Source: Symbiodinium sp. CCMP2592 (Eukaryota; Sar; Dinophyceae; Suessiales; Symbiodiniaceae). Taken from it: a stretch of 64,000 nucleotides of DNA. A model generated the notes under the pieces. That model was not told the DNA's origin. It was given only the letters and a program-made list of their open reading frames with translations, and searched no databases. Within the stretch, counting starts at the first letter, position 1. Each line of letters opens with the position of its first letter. A program made the translations under genes and the position numbers. The DNA lies in the NCBI GenBank assembly GCA_905221615.1, contig CAJNDT010001291.1, forward strand, positions 369,959 to 433,958, written 5' to 3'. Shown here piece by piece: positions 1 to 9,169 of the stretch.

Positions 1-53
1 TTTACCATAGAAGGGTTAGGATAATAATATTCCAACTTTCTGGCTTTTACCTT
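1..53. mobile_element. MITE-J copy 1, cut by window edge
   Basis: Right half of a MITE-J element: it ends in the family's terminal repeat TTCCAACTTTCTGGCTT. Fuller copies lie near 9.1, 15.5, 22.8 and 23.9 kb. Confidence 0.7.
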
Positions 54-885
54 ATTAATATTGTGCGATAGAACGTATGTAACCCAAGGGGATGACATTC
101 TTCAGTATTCAGGCCCGTATTTTGTTGCTTAATCAATGGTTAACGACATAACAAACGCGATTGTGCCTTGAGCCCTCGCATCTCAGGCAGAAGGCCAGCC
201 AATTCAACAAGAACGATCACGCGACCGTCGATGCCACAAACGCGTCTTCTCTTCCGGCTGGGTTTATGAGAGACTGGGCTGGTACACTGATTCAATCACA
301 TTCACCTAAACCCTACACCATCCTACACCTCTATACCTTAATCCTAAACCCTAAACCCTAATCCTAAACCTCTAAACCCAGATCAGGCCCAAATCACTTC
401 AAGGCTCTGTGGATGAGCCAGCCTGGTTTGTCGAGTCTTATGCTTTGGGGCTTTAGGGCTTCAGCTTACGTGGTTTAGGGCTTTTAGTGGGCCTTGAGCT
501 TATGTTATGTAGTTTAGGTTGCGTCGGTTAGGGCCGTTTGGGGTTTGTGGCTTGAGGCTGCTCGGGTATACATACCACTTTTTGGCCGAATCATTTACCC
601 AGAGACTATAAAATTTAGAAGATCCTTGCTCAGATCTTATTAGGGGACCTATTAGATATCATGGATTCGAAGCTTGTTGGATTTTGCAAGATGAATGAAG
701 AACTGCAAACTCTTTTGCAAACTGGCCACTACACCAAAGGACCCTTGGAGTGCAACTTCCTGTCAATCGCAAGCCGGAGGAATCATACGCGTGTAGCGGA
801 TGAGATTTAGGAGGGATCAGTTGGGGCATCCGAAACGGAGTTTTGGGTTTGATGTTTCAGGGCTTAGCTTTTCATTTTCGGCTTC
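54..885. other. No gene seen; sparse heptad DNA
   Basis: A 66-codon open frame at 161-361 ends in CCCTAAA-type DNA and has no recognisable content. The rest is unique-looking sequence with scattered TTTAGGG-like words. I could not support a gene. Confidence 0.5.
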
Positions 886-1070
886 CTAGGTATATACCCT
901 TAATTTAGCTAGTATATACCCATTATATAGCCCATTATAGGGTAGGGGTCCCCATTAAGGGCCTAAACCCTAAACCCTTAAACCCTAAAACCCTAAAACC
1001 CTAAACCCCTAAACCCCTAACCCCTATACCCCTATACCCCTATAACTATAGGGTAGGGGTCCCCATTTAG
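886..1070. mobile_element. MITE-L copy 1, split by a heptad block
   Basis: An inverted half copy of MITE-L (compare 1305-1432). It is interrupted by a CCCTAAA-like block (957-1046). The same 21-bp MITE segment stands on both sides of the block (936-956 and 1047-1067). Confidence 0.75.
957..1046. repeat. Telomere-like heptad block
   Basis: CCCTAAA with 6-8-nt variants (CCCCTAAA, CCCTAAAA, CCCCTATA). It sits between two identical 21-bp copies of MITE-L sequence. Confidence 0.85.
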
Positions 1071-1140
1071 CTCTGAGGAATCAAGAAGGCCGTCGTGGAG
1101 AATCGATGTGAACGGCCAGCGGCCCCCTGAGCAGGGGCTA

Positions 1141-1300
1141 TGGATTTAGGGGTTTAGGGTTTAGGGGTTTAGGGTTTTGGGGTTTAGGGTTTAGGGTTTA
1201 GGGCTTAAGGCTTAGGGCTTAGGGTTTAGGGTTTAGGGGTTTAAGGTTTAGGGTTTAGGGTTTAGGGGACATTTAGGGCTTAGGGTTTTGGGGTTTCAGG
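1141..1300. repeat. Telomere-like heptad array, G-rich on plus strand
   Basis: About 20 TTTAGGG, TTTAGGGG and CTTAGGG units. The array abuts MITE-L copy 2. Confidence 0.85.
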
Positions 1301-1304
1301 GGTT

Positions 1305-1432
1305 CAAAGGGGAAAAGGAGGGACCCTTAATGGGGACCCCTACCCTATAGTGGGCTATATAATGGGTATATACTAGCTAAATTAAGGGTATATACCTGGG
1401 GATCCTTATTAAGGGTCCCTCCTTTGACCCTT
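1305..1432. mobile_element. MITE-L copy 2, complete
   Basis: Inverted ends GGAGGGACCCTTAATGGGGA and the matching CCTTATTAAGGGTCCCTCC, about 128 bp. It is closely similar to the copy at 52776-52904. No coding capacity. Confidence 0.88.
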
Positions 1433-2152
1433 GGAGGGGTGGTAGGATAGGCGCTGGGACCTACTTGGATTCTTCCTGGTTTTACCCTAGCTATGACTTT
1501 GAGGATAATATTTTTCGACCTTTCCAGACTTGTTGGCCTCCACCTTAGACGGACTTCGGCACGTTGTGAGTCTTTCCTGCGACGACGACTACTGCTGCTG
1601 CTATGAGGAGAGCAGGTTCCTCCTGAACCCCGAACCCAGATCTCCAAATCCCGGAACTGCGCACCCCGGCTGCGACGATGGTGCAATACCCTTCGAATCA
1701 TAGGGATCCCCCTACAGTTAAAGTTGCAGAAGTTAGTGCATACCCAAGAACCATCCATAGTTTCAGGATTAGTCCTGGTGTAGGGGGTGTGGATTTCAGA
1801 TCTCTCTGGGAAGCTGCAAGGTGTATCTTTATGGCTATCAAGACGGTAGCCCCACGCATTTGAAGATCGACTCCAGAGTGACGGAGGCACGGTTCACCGG
1901 ATCGGGTTCGGTGTTTAGCGGTTTAGGGTGTAGGTTTCTAAACTCTGCACCTCGGCCCTAAACCCTCAAGATTTCGGGCTTGAGGGCTTGGGGTTGTTTA
2001 AGGGTTCAGGGGCAGGGTCCGGATGTGGGGCGCTTATGCTATAGGGGTGTGCGGCTCAGAGCTTAGGAGTGTGGGGGGTGTGGGGGGATGGAGGGGGCGG
2101 GGAGGGTGGAAGGTTTGGGATTTATGATTTGGGTTGGTTTGAATTCAGACCT
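1433..2152. other. No gene supported
   Basis: Open frames on both strands overlap here (minus 1345-1890, plus 1678-1863). The minus one runs through MITE-L, so it is unlikely to be a gene. No motif or splice signal was convincing. Confidence 0.4.
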
Positions 2153-2251
2153 GTCGGGACCGTAATAATTACCTATGCTATTTTGAGGGTTCCTCATTAT
2201 AGTATAATATACCCCCAAACCCGATTCGAATTATTAAGGCCCCGATATTAG
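2153..2251. mobile_element. MITE-G copy 1
   Basis: Ends GGGACCGTAATAATTACC and AATTATTAAGGCCCCGATATTA, with the family's ATAGTATAATATACCCCCAAAC core. Diverged. Confidence 0.7.
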
Positions 2252-3035
2252 TCAACTGTCAATGCCGCCTTTTCCTGGTGTTAAATATGCATAGAAGTCA
2301 GACTAGTTAGTGACACTGTTCCCGTACAGTAACCTCAGCAGTATTATGGCATAGTAATCAGCGAGGCCCCTATACTCCACTTGTGCGACAACCCCAGCAG
2401 TAAAACAAAACCTGCTATGCTCACGTACCCTGGTCAGTTTTACAGCCCAAACTCGCTACCGTAAACCTCAAACGGACTCCTTGTTTTGTCCAGCAGTTGT
2501 CATTCAAGCCCTCAAAGACCAGCAAACCCGAAACACCAAACCCTGAACCACCAGCCCGCACTAATACCCAAAGCCCAAAACCCCGAAACCCTGCAGCCCC
2601 CCTGAGTCCCAAACATCATCTAGGACCCTTTTTGAAGCCTTCAGAAAACCCAATAAAACCCGGACCCTGGTAAACCCCATAGGCACCATATAAACAGACC
2701 CTCTAAGCCCCATAAGACCCTAATGTCCTAAACCCTAAACCCTTATAAGCCCCATAAGCACCTTTCACAAAGAGTCTCTAAGCCCTGTATGATCCTAAAC
2801 CCTATAACACCCTAAACCCTAGACCCTGATCCCCCAAGACCCTAATTCCCTCATACCCTACTAATACCCTAAACCCTCATACACTAAGACTCTAAGGCCC
2901 TTAACACCCCAATACCCCACTACCCTAATTCCCTCATACCCTAATACCCTAAGACCTTAATTCCTTAATTCCCTAGGGACATTAATTCCCTAGTACCCTA
3001 GTACACTAAGACCCTAATACACCCTAATGCTTTAA
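2252..3035. repeat. Degenerate CCCTAAA-derived tract
   Basis: From about 2640 the sequence is a long run of decayed units such as CCCTAATACCCTAAGACCCTAA, with many 6-9-nt variants. It resembles old heptad array sequence. No gene seen. Confidence 0.6.
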
Positions 3036-3128
3036 GACGCCGTGCATCCTGCGAAGGAGTTTACCGAAGAACGGGGCTTCCTGCCCTGGCGGGAGCTCTT
3101 CGGCTTTCAGAAGACCGGGGGAGCTTAG
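3036..3128 (+). CDS. Small coding-like segment, unknown
   Basis: A 30-codon frame ending in TAG reads DAVHPAKEFTEERGFLPWRE and then LFGFQKTGGA. Its composition (charged and aromatic residues in normal proportion) differs sharply from the heptad DNA on both sides. There is no ATG, so it would be a terminal exon or an exon relic. No family recognised. Confidence 0.3.
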   Translation, partial: DAVHPAKEFTEERGFLPWRELFGFQKTGGA

Positions 3129-3533
3129 GGTCGAGGGTCTACGGTTTAGGGTCTAGGGTTAAGGGTTTAGGGTCTAGGGTTTAGGTTTAGGATTTGGGGT
3201 TGGTGTTTGAAGGGGTCTATAACTTTCGAACAGTTCTTTAGGGTTTTTGTTTGACTGTTGTGTGAGTGTTTGATGGGACTTGTTGTATAAAGGGGTCCAG
3301 GGTTCCCGTGGGTTTCTTGACATTTTTGAGGGGGGTCGCGGGTATGGGGCTTAGAGTGTACGGTTTAAGAGGTTAGAGTTAAGGTTTGAGGAAGAAGGTT
3401 TCTCTATACGGGTTCCAGAAAGGTTTTGTCAGGGTTGTATAAGGCTTCTATAGGGAATTGAGGGTGATAGAGCTGGCATCAGGAATGTCTTGCCTGGTGT
3501 TTATGGTTTTGAGCTTCAGGTTTCGAGGTCTCC
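3129..3533. other. Heptad-like DNA, no gene
   Basis: A few TTTAGGG units at 3135-3190, then decayed TTTAGGG-like words. No open frame with protein-like composition. Confidence 0.5.
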
Positions 3534-3660
3534 TTACTTGGAAGATCATGGGACTTAGCAACTAGGGTTATAAGTACCTTAGGTAGGGATAGAAGAAGAT
3601 ATAACTATAGTTGCCTTACTTATAACCCTACTTACTAAGTCCCATGATCCTCCAAGTACG
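3534..3660. mobile_element. MITE-D copy 1
   Basis: Ends ACTTGGAAGATCATGGGACT and AAGTCCCATGATCCTCCAAGT, with the family core ATATAACTATAGTTGCC. About 127 bp. Confidence 0.88.
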
Positions 3661-4560
3661 GGTTTCGATCTTTTCCAAAGGTTCAGGTTGTCTCTGGGAT
3701 TTGGGTTCAGTTGGGCATTGGCGTTTTTTACGTCATTTTGCTTTTGAGCACAGGGTTTAGGGTCGAGGGTTCAGGGGCCACTTAACCCGAAACCCAACCC
3801 GTTAGGGGTTTTGGTGAGGGATGGGTAGCGCGTTACATTGCTCTTTGGCTGAGGGGCAAGGGGGGGTTGGGACAAGGGGGTTTGGGAATTGGATGTTTGC
3901 AGTTTCATGCCTCCTGTTCTAATAATGTAGATCTACGAAAAATCACTCGGTAGACTCAAGCAAGGAACCAGACCGCAACGTTAACACCTGCATCATAAAG
4001 ACAATCCAGGGTTGCGATCATGGTAGTCAGAAGGAGATGATGGTGTTGATGTTCATGGTGGTTGGTTCTGGTGATATGAGGGCGAGAAGAGATGATTTGT
4101 TTCTCGTAGTTTATGTGGCTGCTTCAAACTGACAGCAGTACTTGCGCTGCCGGTCTTCGTCTTCAATGCATTGAACTGTGTTTCTGCTTCTTTGTATTGT
4201 TGGTTTTTACTACCGACGGTTTCTGTGGCCGGACTCCCCCACCCACCACCCCACCCCCCCACCCCACCTCCCCCCCACCCCTCCCCACCCCCCTTTGCAG
4301 CAAATAGCGCGCCCATCACTCCCCCCAAACAAAGGCAACCCCCCCCCCCCAGCCAAGAAAGACCCAAGAATCTCCATCAGGCTGTGCAACTCGGCATCGT
4401 AACAGCTTCGCCACTAAAACCAGTTGTAACAGCTCTGCCCCGGAAAAAGAAACGGCTCCGGGGTGGGGGTTGTGGGGTTGGGGGTGGGGTTGGGGGTGGG
4501 AGGGGGTGTGCAGGAAAAGGGGGGAGGCCGGGGCATGTGCTACTTAAGTTGCCATTGTTG
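3661..4560. other. C/G-rich low-complexity region
   Basis: A CCCACCCC-rich stretch at 4230-4360 and a G-rich stretch at 4460-4530 produce overlapping open frames on both strands (Pro/Ser-rich or Gly-rich translations). These look like by-products of skewed composition, not genes. Confidence 0.5.
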
Positions 4561-4579
4561 CTTGCATGAGATTACCAAC

Positions 4580-4708
4580 ATGTCGGTGTGTCTGACTGCG
4601 GTAGCACGCAGGGTGTGGCACCAAGACGAAGCGGTCCCACTGTGGCTGCACGAAGAAAGTAACACGAAGGTGCCGACCGGCGAAGTGTTCGATGTGAAAC
4701 CTGCTCAG
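4580..4708 (+). CDS. First-exon-like segment with splice donor, unknown protein
   Basis: ATG opens a 43-codon frame beginning MSVCLTAVARRVWHQDEAVP and ending TGEVFDVKPAQ. It runs directly into CAG|GTAAGC, a textbook splice donor, in phase 0. A pyrimidine-rich stretch ending in AG lies just upstream, so an internal exon is also possible. The frame continues past the donor only into low-complexity sequence and MITE-A copy 1 (4769-4878), which would lie in the intron. No acceptor partner was identified and no family recognised. Confidence 0.5.
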
Positions 4709-4768
4709 GTAAGCGTTTACGTGTATCTGAATGTGTGCATGTGTGCATATATGTACACAAACTCAAAC

Positions 4769-4878
4769 GGGTGGTTGTCAAAGTTATGGTCCCTTTTTTG
4801 GGTACCCTGAATATGAGGTGCCCTATTATATTAAGGACCCGAAAAGCCGAAAAGGGACCACACTTTTGACAACCACCC
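4769..4878. mobile_element. MITE-A copy 1
   Basis: Terminal inverted repeats GGGTGGTTGTCAAAGTTATG and CACTTTTGACAACCACCC enclose a core with GGTACC and AAAAGGGACC. About 110 bp, 60 bp after the 4708 splice donor. Confidence 0.9.
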
Positions 4879-4900
4879 AAATAGATGCCGATGACAGTAT

Positions 4901-4988
4901 CCCTAGAGACTCCAATATCCCTTAATTAAGGAATAATCTACCATTTTTAAGGTATATTCCTCAATTAAGGGATATTGGAGTCTCTAGG
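4901..4988. mobile_element. MITE-C copy 1
   Basis: CCTAGAGACTCCAATATCCC and GGGATATTGGAGTCTCTAGG form near-perfect inverted ends around TTAATTAAGG and CAATTAAGG. 88 bp. Confidence 0.9.
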
Positions 4989-5084
4989 TCTGTGACCGGA
5001 TCCAATACTGCTGCGGAAAGGTTGTGATTCCATCGATCCGAAGCCCACGGTTCAGTTCCAGGTTTGCGAGTTTGTTGGTAAAGA

Positions 5085-5190
5085 GCCTAGTAGTAGAGTA
5101 GGCAACCCTTAACCTTTCTTGGGGTAGCATAGTCCCTATATAACCAAAAAGGTTAACCTTTAGTTCCCCATGATACCCGAGAAGTAGGAG
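5085..5190. mobile_element. MITE-H copy 1
   Basis: Left end CCTAGTAGTAGAGTAGGCAA with AACCTTTC and GGTTAACCTTTAG internal inverted motifs. Related copies at 19.0, 26.7 and 60.5 kb. Confidence 0.65.
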
Positions 5191-5339
5191 AGTGTAGACT
5201 TGCCAGCTGCAGCTTCAAACGCAACTAAACCAGAAGCCTGCAACCCTGAACCATAGATCCTAACGAGCCATAGATCTAGACCCTAGCTCACCCATAGACC
5301 TACGCCCTAAGCACTGAACCTCAACTCCTACGAACCTGC

Positions 5340-5474
5340 ATGCAAGGCAAAGAATCACGCTGTCCTTCGGCAGCTTTTTCGACGGTGTGCTCAGGCAACC
5401 CCAACCATAACCTCAACCAGCAGTTCGCTACAGGGAAGATGTATTGTCGAGGTCTGAGCGGTCAGTCTGCATAA
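5340..5474 (+). CDS. Short ATG-to-stop ORF (44 aa), unknown
   Basis: ATG to TAA frame beginning MQGKESRCPSAAFSTVCSGN and ending CRGLSGQSA. It contains three cysteines and has protein-like composition, between repeat-rich flanks. It could be a small exon or a chance frame. No homolog recognised. Confidence 0.25.
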   Translation: MQGKESRCPSAAFSTVCSGNPNHNLNQQFATGKMYCRGLSGQSA

Positions 5475-5691
5475 CGCTTTATTACAGTCCGGATCTCACG
5501 TTTCTGTACCGATGCCTCCAAATCCCTCTTCCATTTCTTCATGCTTCTAACCCCAAACTGCTCGTCTACGTATTAAGGAACCTCTATTAAGTAGTAGCTC
5601 CCTAACCCAAAGCCAAAACCCTAAGCCCCTAAGCCCTGACCCGAGGGTCAGGTTCAGAATGCACTCGATTTGTTGGGCATGGGACTCCCAA

Positions 5692-5898
5692 AGGCTCCAT
5701 GTACCCTTATAGTAGATACTTAAGCCTTAAAGGGGTCCCTACTGTTGATGATATAAATCCTGCATTACCCTAAGGACCCTAGACTATGAGAATTATGGCA
5801 CATTCCCTATTAGGGGTAATGCAGGATTTATATCATCAACCGTATATGTATAGGTACTTTAAGGCCTAAGTATCAACTATAAGGGTACATGGAGCCTT
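5692..5898. mobile_element. MITE-O copy 1 carrying a nested MITE-E
   Basis: Outer ends GGCTCCATGTACCCTTATAG and CTATAAGGGTACATGGAGCC enclose TACTTAAGCCTTAAAG and CTTTAAGGCCTAAGTAT. A complete MITE-E (5743-5842) sits in the centre. A second, uninterrupted MITE-O is at 25749-25853. Confidence 0.85.
5743..5842. mobile_element. MITE-E copy 1, nested in MITE-O
   Basis: Inverted ends TGTTGATGATATAAATCCTG and CAGGATTTATATCATCAACC. About 100 bp. Confidence 0.9.
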
Positions 5899-6545
5899 AG
5901 GGACTAGGTCAAGGGGTTGGGGAGTCCGGGGTTGGGGAGTCCGGGGTTGGGGCTTAGGGATTTGGGTTTGGTCAGCGGTGAGGGGCTTACGGCTTCAAGT
6001 CGAGTTTGTCAGTGTTTTGGGTTTGTGGTGCTTTGGGTTTGGGACAGGATTTGAAGACATGAAGGCTTACAAGACGTAGACATTGCAGGAGGCTCCTTCA
6101 TTGGCGCCTTGAGGGGGTTAGCATAAAGGTGCCACAAGGGTATCAAGAAGGATCTGCATTGCTGCCACGACGAGACCCCCAAATTTCCGCCCATGATAAA
6201 GAGTACTGTGTCTTTTGGGCTCGCTCTTACACTTTAAGTATACTGTACCCCGCATGCCGAGTCCTTCTACTAAAGCCGGCATATTACGTCGGAATTCTGA
6301 GGGACGCTAAAGTAAAGATATTAGGAAGGTATTTTGGGCTTAGGGCGTAAGGGTTTTAGGAGTTGTGGCTTTACATGTTAGGGTTTTAGGGTTTGGCCAA
6401 GGTGCCTATCTTTTCAATCGCATACTACAAATAAAACAAGAAGGACTGGCGAGGGGCAATAAGTATAATGGGAGGTCCTGTGTGCAAGTCAGCTGGGAGT
6501 TGCAAGGGCTCTGCAGGGATACATGACGTAGGCGTGGAGCGGAGC
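5899..6545. other. No gene supported
   Basis: Scattered heptads and overlapping short frames on both strands (minus 6009-6194, plus 6129-6350). No splice-bounded or motif-bearing frame. Confidence 0.4.
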
Positions 6546-6654
6546 ACTATAGGGGCCTCAATCATTACCCTATGCTAATTTTGGGGGTTCCTTATTATAA
6601 TTACAGTACAATGGCTAAAAGACCTTGTTCTAATTATTAAGGCCCCTATATTAG
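6546..6654. mobile_element. MITE-G copy 2 between 16-bp direct repeats
   Basis: Ends ATAGGGGCCTCAATCATTAC and TAATTATTAAGGCCCCTAT. The words TAGGCGTGGAGCGGAG (left) and TAGGCGTAGAGCGGAG (right) flank it, longer than expected for a simple target duplication. Confidence 0.85.
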
Positions 6655-6703
6655 GCGTAGAGCGGAGTAGCCGCATTGACCAAGGCACCGTGCTGCAGAG
6701 CAC

Positions 6704-7183
6704 ATGGCCCCTCTGCAGCCAGAGCCCGTGGTCGTTCCGGCAGAGCACACGGAGGAGGGTCCGCCAAGTGGCGGTGCAGCTTCCCCAGAGAGCCCAATAC
6801 CCCTTAATTAAGGAATATGGCTTAATTTGTAGAGGGCTTCATATTATGATTTAAGCTATATTCCTTAATTAAGGGGTATTGGGCTCTCTAGGTCCTGGCA
6901 GGATGAAGATGTCGTGGCCAAGAGGGAGCCCGACCCTGCGCCCGTGGCAACACCACCACCCGATGCCACGGCTCGCGAGAAGGCCAAGAAGCACCTGGGT
7001 GGTTGTCAAAATTAGGGTCCTGTTTTGGGGATCCTAAATAATAGGTGCCGTATTCTAATAGGGACCCAACAAGGGACCATAATTTTGACAACCACCCACA
7101 TGTTCCGGTATGTCAACTTCGTCATTGCGGACGTTCTTGACGTGGCCAGCCTCGTGCAAGCGTTGAGTGGGAATCTCATCTAA
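6704..7183 (+). CDS. Small gene whose frame is interrupted by two MITEs (introner-like)
   Basis: ATG at 6704 starts MAPLQPEPVVVPAEHTEEGP and continues to GGAAS, where MITE-B copy 1 enters. After it the frame resumes as WQDEDVVAKREPDPAPVATP up to REKAKKH. MITE-A copy 2 follows, then MFRYVNFVIADVLDVASLVQ and a TAA stop at 7181. Each insertion can be read as element plus a 3-bp target duplication (TCC; CAC). Removing element and one duplication joins the three parts in one frame of about 90 codons. Neither element offers ordinary GT..AG ends at the junctions. So the gene is either interrupted and dead, or the elements act as non-canonical introns. The product is Pro/Glu-rich then helical; no family recognised. 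Confidence 0.5.
6785..6892. mobile_element. MITE-B copy 1, inside a coding frame
   Basis: Ends CCAGAGAGCCCAATACCCC and GGGGTATTGGGCTCTCTAGG. 108 bp, flanked by TCC on both sides. Confidence 0.92.
6997..7097. mobile_element. MITE-A copy 2, inside the same coding frame
   Basis: Ends GGGTGGTTGTCAAAATTAGG and ATAATTTTGACAACCACCC. About 101 bp. CAC stands at both borders. Confidence 0.92.
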
Positions 7184-7315
7184 ACTTCTAGCAAGATTCA
7201 AGCGTGCAGGTTTCACCGGTTCCAGCAGCATCTTTTCAAGTCTGGTTCTAGGAGACTTTTCCGTAGCAAAAAACCCTAGCACTCGTAAGTCTATTCCCGG
7301 ATACTTCGTAGCTGA

Positions 7316-7543
7316 GCAGGTAGCCGTATCTTATCGAACTGGTTGGCGTTGGTTGAGTCAGAGAACTCAGCGAGTAAGAGCCCTTCGAAGTGTCCCCTAC
7401 GCCCTAAACTCTGGACTGGCCCTAAGCTTGTCGAAGAGTCTCAACATGCCAGGCCGACCAATCTGGATGCAGCTGTCATCGAGCTCAATGCTGACTATCT
7501 CAGCTGGGCCACATCGCCTTCAACTCATTGGGCCTTCGGTTAA
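7316..7543 (+). CDS. Exon-like segment, unknown, ending at MITE-G
   Basis: Open frame preceded by a possible acceptor (GCTGAGCAG). It contains ALVESENSASKSPSKCPLRP and, later, NLDAAVIELNADYLSWATSP, and stops in TAA where MITE-G copy 3 begins. The last codons may therefore be contributed by the insertion. Another plus-strand frame (7167-7589) overlaps but runs into the MITE. No family recognised. Confidence 0.35.
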   Translation, partial: AGSRILSNWLALVESENSASKSPSKCPLRPKLWTGPKLVEESQHARPTNLDAAVIELNADYLSWATSPSTHWAFG

Positions 7544-7544
7544 T

Positions 7545-7645
7545 GTAGGGGCTGTCGTAATTACCCATATTAAAGGGGCTCCTTACTAGAACTAGAAGAT
7601 CATATTCCCCAAACTGTATTCGAATGATAAAGGCCCCCAGATTAT
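7545..7645. mobile_element. MITE-G copy 3
   Basis: TAATGTAGGGGCTGTCGTAA at the left and AATGATAAAGGCCCCCAGATTA at the right. Diverged copy. Confidence 0.75.
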
Positions 7646-7920
7646 TTTTGGTTCGGGGCGCCTTCGGCTTAATAGCGGGTTCCCGAAATCCTGAACCCTC
7701 CCTAAGCCCTCGAAACTGTTAATTCTAACTCTAACCCCTGTGGTTTTTGTCAGGACTGGAGTCCGCCTTTGGGAAGCCAAAATTCCATACAGGCTCGGGT
7801 TTAGTATTGATTCTAAACCCCCAAACCCTAAACCCTAAACCGTGGCTACTGATGGCCTAAACCCAGTGCTCAATTGCCTGGCACTCTTGTTCGATCTGTA
7901 GTCATAAGGCCTGGCCCTAC

Positions 7921-8121
7921 TTTGGGGATCATGGGACTTAGTAAGCAGGATTATAAGTACCTTGATTGAGGGTTATAAGTATAGATATCATTATAGTTAC
8001 CTTACTTATAACCCTACTTAGTAAGTAGGGTTGTAGGTACTTTAGTTAGGGTTACAAGTAGATATAACTATAGTTGCTTTACTTAAATCCCTACTTAGTA
8101 AGTCCCCCGATCCTCCAAGTA
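7921..8121. mobile_element. MITE-D copy 2, internal dimer
   Basis: Single left and right termini (GGATCATGGGACTTAGTAAG; CTTAGTAAGTCCCCCGATCC), but the interior unit from GTAGGGTT to the ATAGTT core is present twice. The element is 201 bp instead of about 125. Confidence 0.85.
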
Positions 8122-8228
8122 CGACCTAAGGACCCAACACGGTCAAAGTTACTCCAGAAATCCCACACCTCGCTTCTAGTGGTTCTAGTGGCATATTACT
8201 GCACTTCTTGTTTTATTCCTCCTTGATG

Positions 8229-8388
8229 CAGAATGCATTTTGCGGCTTCTTCCGCAAAAGGACTCAATGACAGTATCTTCAGGTCGGGATGCCGGGCGGT
8301 ATATGACGTGTTATACCCGGGATCCTCTGAGTAAGATGATGAGAAAACGTCGACAGCAAGCAAGCGCCCCCCACTCTCCCTACCTTCG
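8229..8388 (+). CDS. Exon-like segment running into MITE-I
   Basis: A frame following a TTCCTCCTTGATGCAG acceptor-like site (or reading through it) includes DAECILRLLPQKDSMTVSSG, DAGRYMTCYTRDPLSKMMRK and RQQASAPHSPYLR. It then enters MITE-I copy 1, where it soon stops. The composition is clearly protein-like, but no family is recognised. The MITE has truncated the frame or lies in the following intron. Confidence 0.45.
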
Positions 8389-8462
8389 CTTAGTAGGGAA
8401 TGGAGGAATGGGGTAGAATTATAGCTATACGATTACTACCATTCTTCCATTCTCTACTAACC
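8379..8462. mobile_element. MITE-I copy 1
   Basis: Left end TACCTTCGCTTAGTAGGGAA, right end CCATTCTCTACTAACC; the outer right end is replaced by CCCTAAA DNA. The second copy is at 23077-23164. Confidence 0.85.
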
Positions 8463-8591
8463 AAACCCTAAACCCTAAACCCCTAAACTCTAAACCCTAA
8501 GCCCTACCCTAAACCCCAAACGCACTCTCAGCCCTTGAATCCCAAATGCATTTCTGTGGGTGGAGTATAGCGGGCCGCCTTGTAGCAACAA

Positions 8592-8787
8592 ATATGGGAG
8601 TTTGCAAAAATTCGGGGTACCTTTGGGTTCCTTTAAAGGGATCTTTTAAGGGTTCCTGTGAGGGATCTATAGGGTTTAGGGTTTAGGGAGTTTCCTAGAA
8701 TTAGGGGTCCCTTATTGTTGGGGTCCGTATATGAAGCCTCCTAGTATTCAGAGTACTACATTCGGGTCCCCCATATTGGGAAACTCG
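8592..8787. mobile_element. MITE-F copy 1, composite form
   Basis: The left end ATATGGGAGTTTGCAAAAAT is repeated in diverged form at 8686-8710. Between the two lies a GGTTCCTTTAAAGGG..TTTAGGG block. The right end is GGGTCCCCCATATTGGGAAAC. The same composite recurs at 14.1 and 30.5 kb. Confidence 0.8.
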
Positions 8788-9070
8788 CAAAAACCGCCCA
8801 AACCCTGCTCCAATTCTTCAGCCCTACGTAAAGCATGGCTTCTTCGGGGTTGGAGACACACCCTAAACTCCAAACCCCAGGACCCTGAACCAGAAACGCC
8901 TACACTCAAAGACCACAAACCCTGAACCCCAGTCCACATCAGTGTGGTTTCGGGATTCCCGGAGTCGAAAGTTCCAGTCTCAGCCGCAGAGTCCGGTCGT
9001 CCTTCAGAGTGGGTAGACCCGTCAGTTGTCCTTTTGGCCTGGGGTTTTGGTTGAAATCTTCCAGGACCCT
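8788..9070. other. Opposed ORFs, no gene supported
   Basis: Overlapping plus (8731-8925) and minus (8748-8939) frames, both overlapping MITE-F. Neither has a protein-like core I trust. Confidence 0.4.
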
Positions 9071-9169
9071 CTACAGTAGAAGCCAGAAAGTTGGAATATG
9101 ATTATCCTAACCCCTTTAAGGTAAATTATAGGGGATCCTACCATTAATCCATATTCCAACTTTTTGAGG
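9071..9169. mobile_element. MITE-J copy 2
   Basis: CTACAGTAGAAGCCAGAAAG and TTGGAATATG at the left; CATATTCCAACTTTTTGAGG at the right. Confidence 0.85.

Noticed and set aside
4053-4569. Several overlapping Pro-rich and Gly-rich frames
   Set aside because: Caused by the C-rich and G-rich low-complexity stretches.
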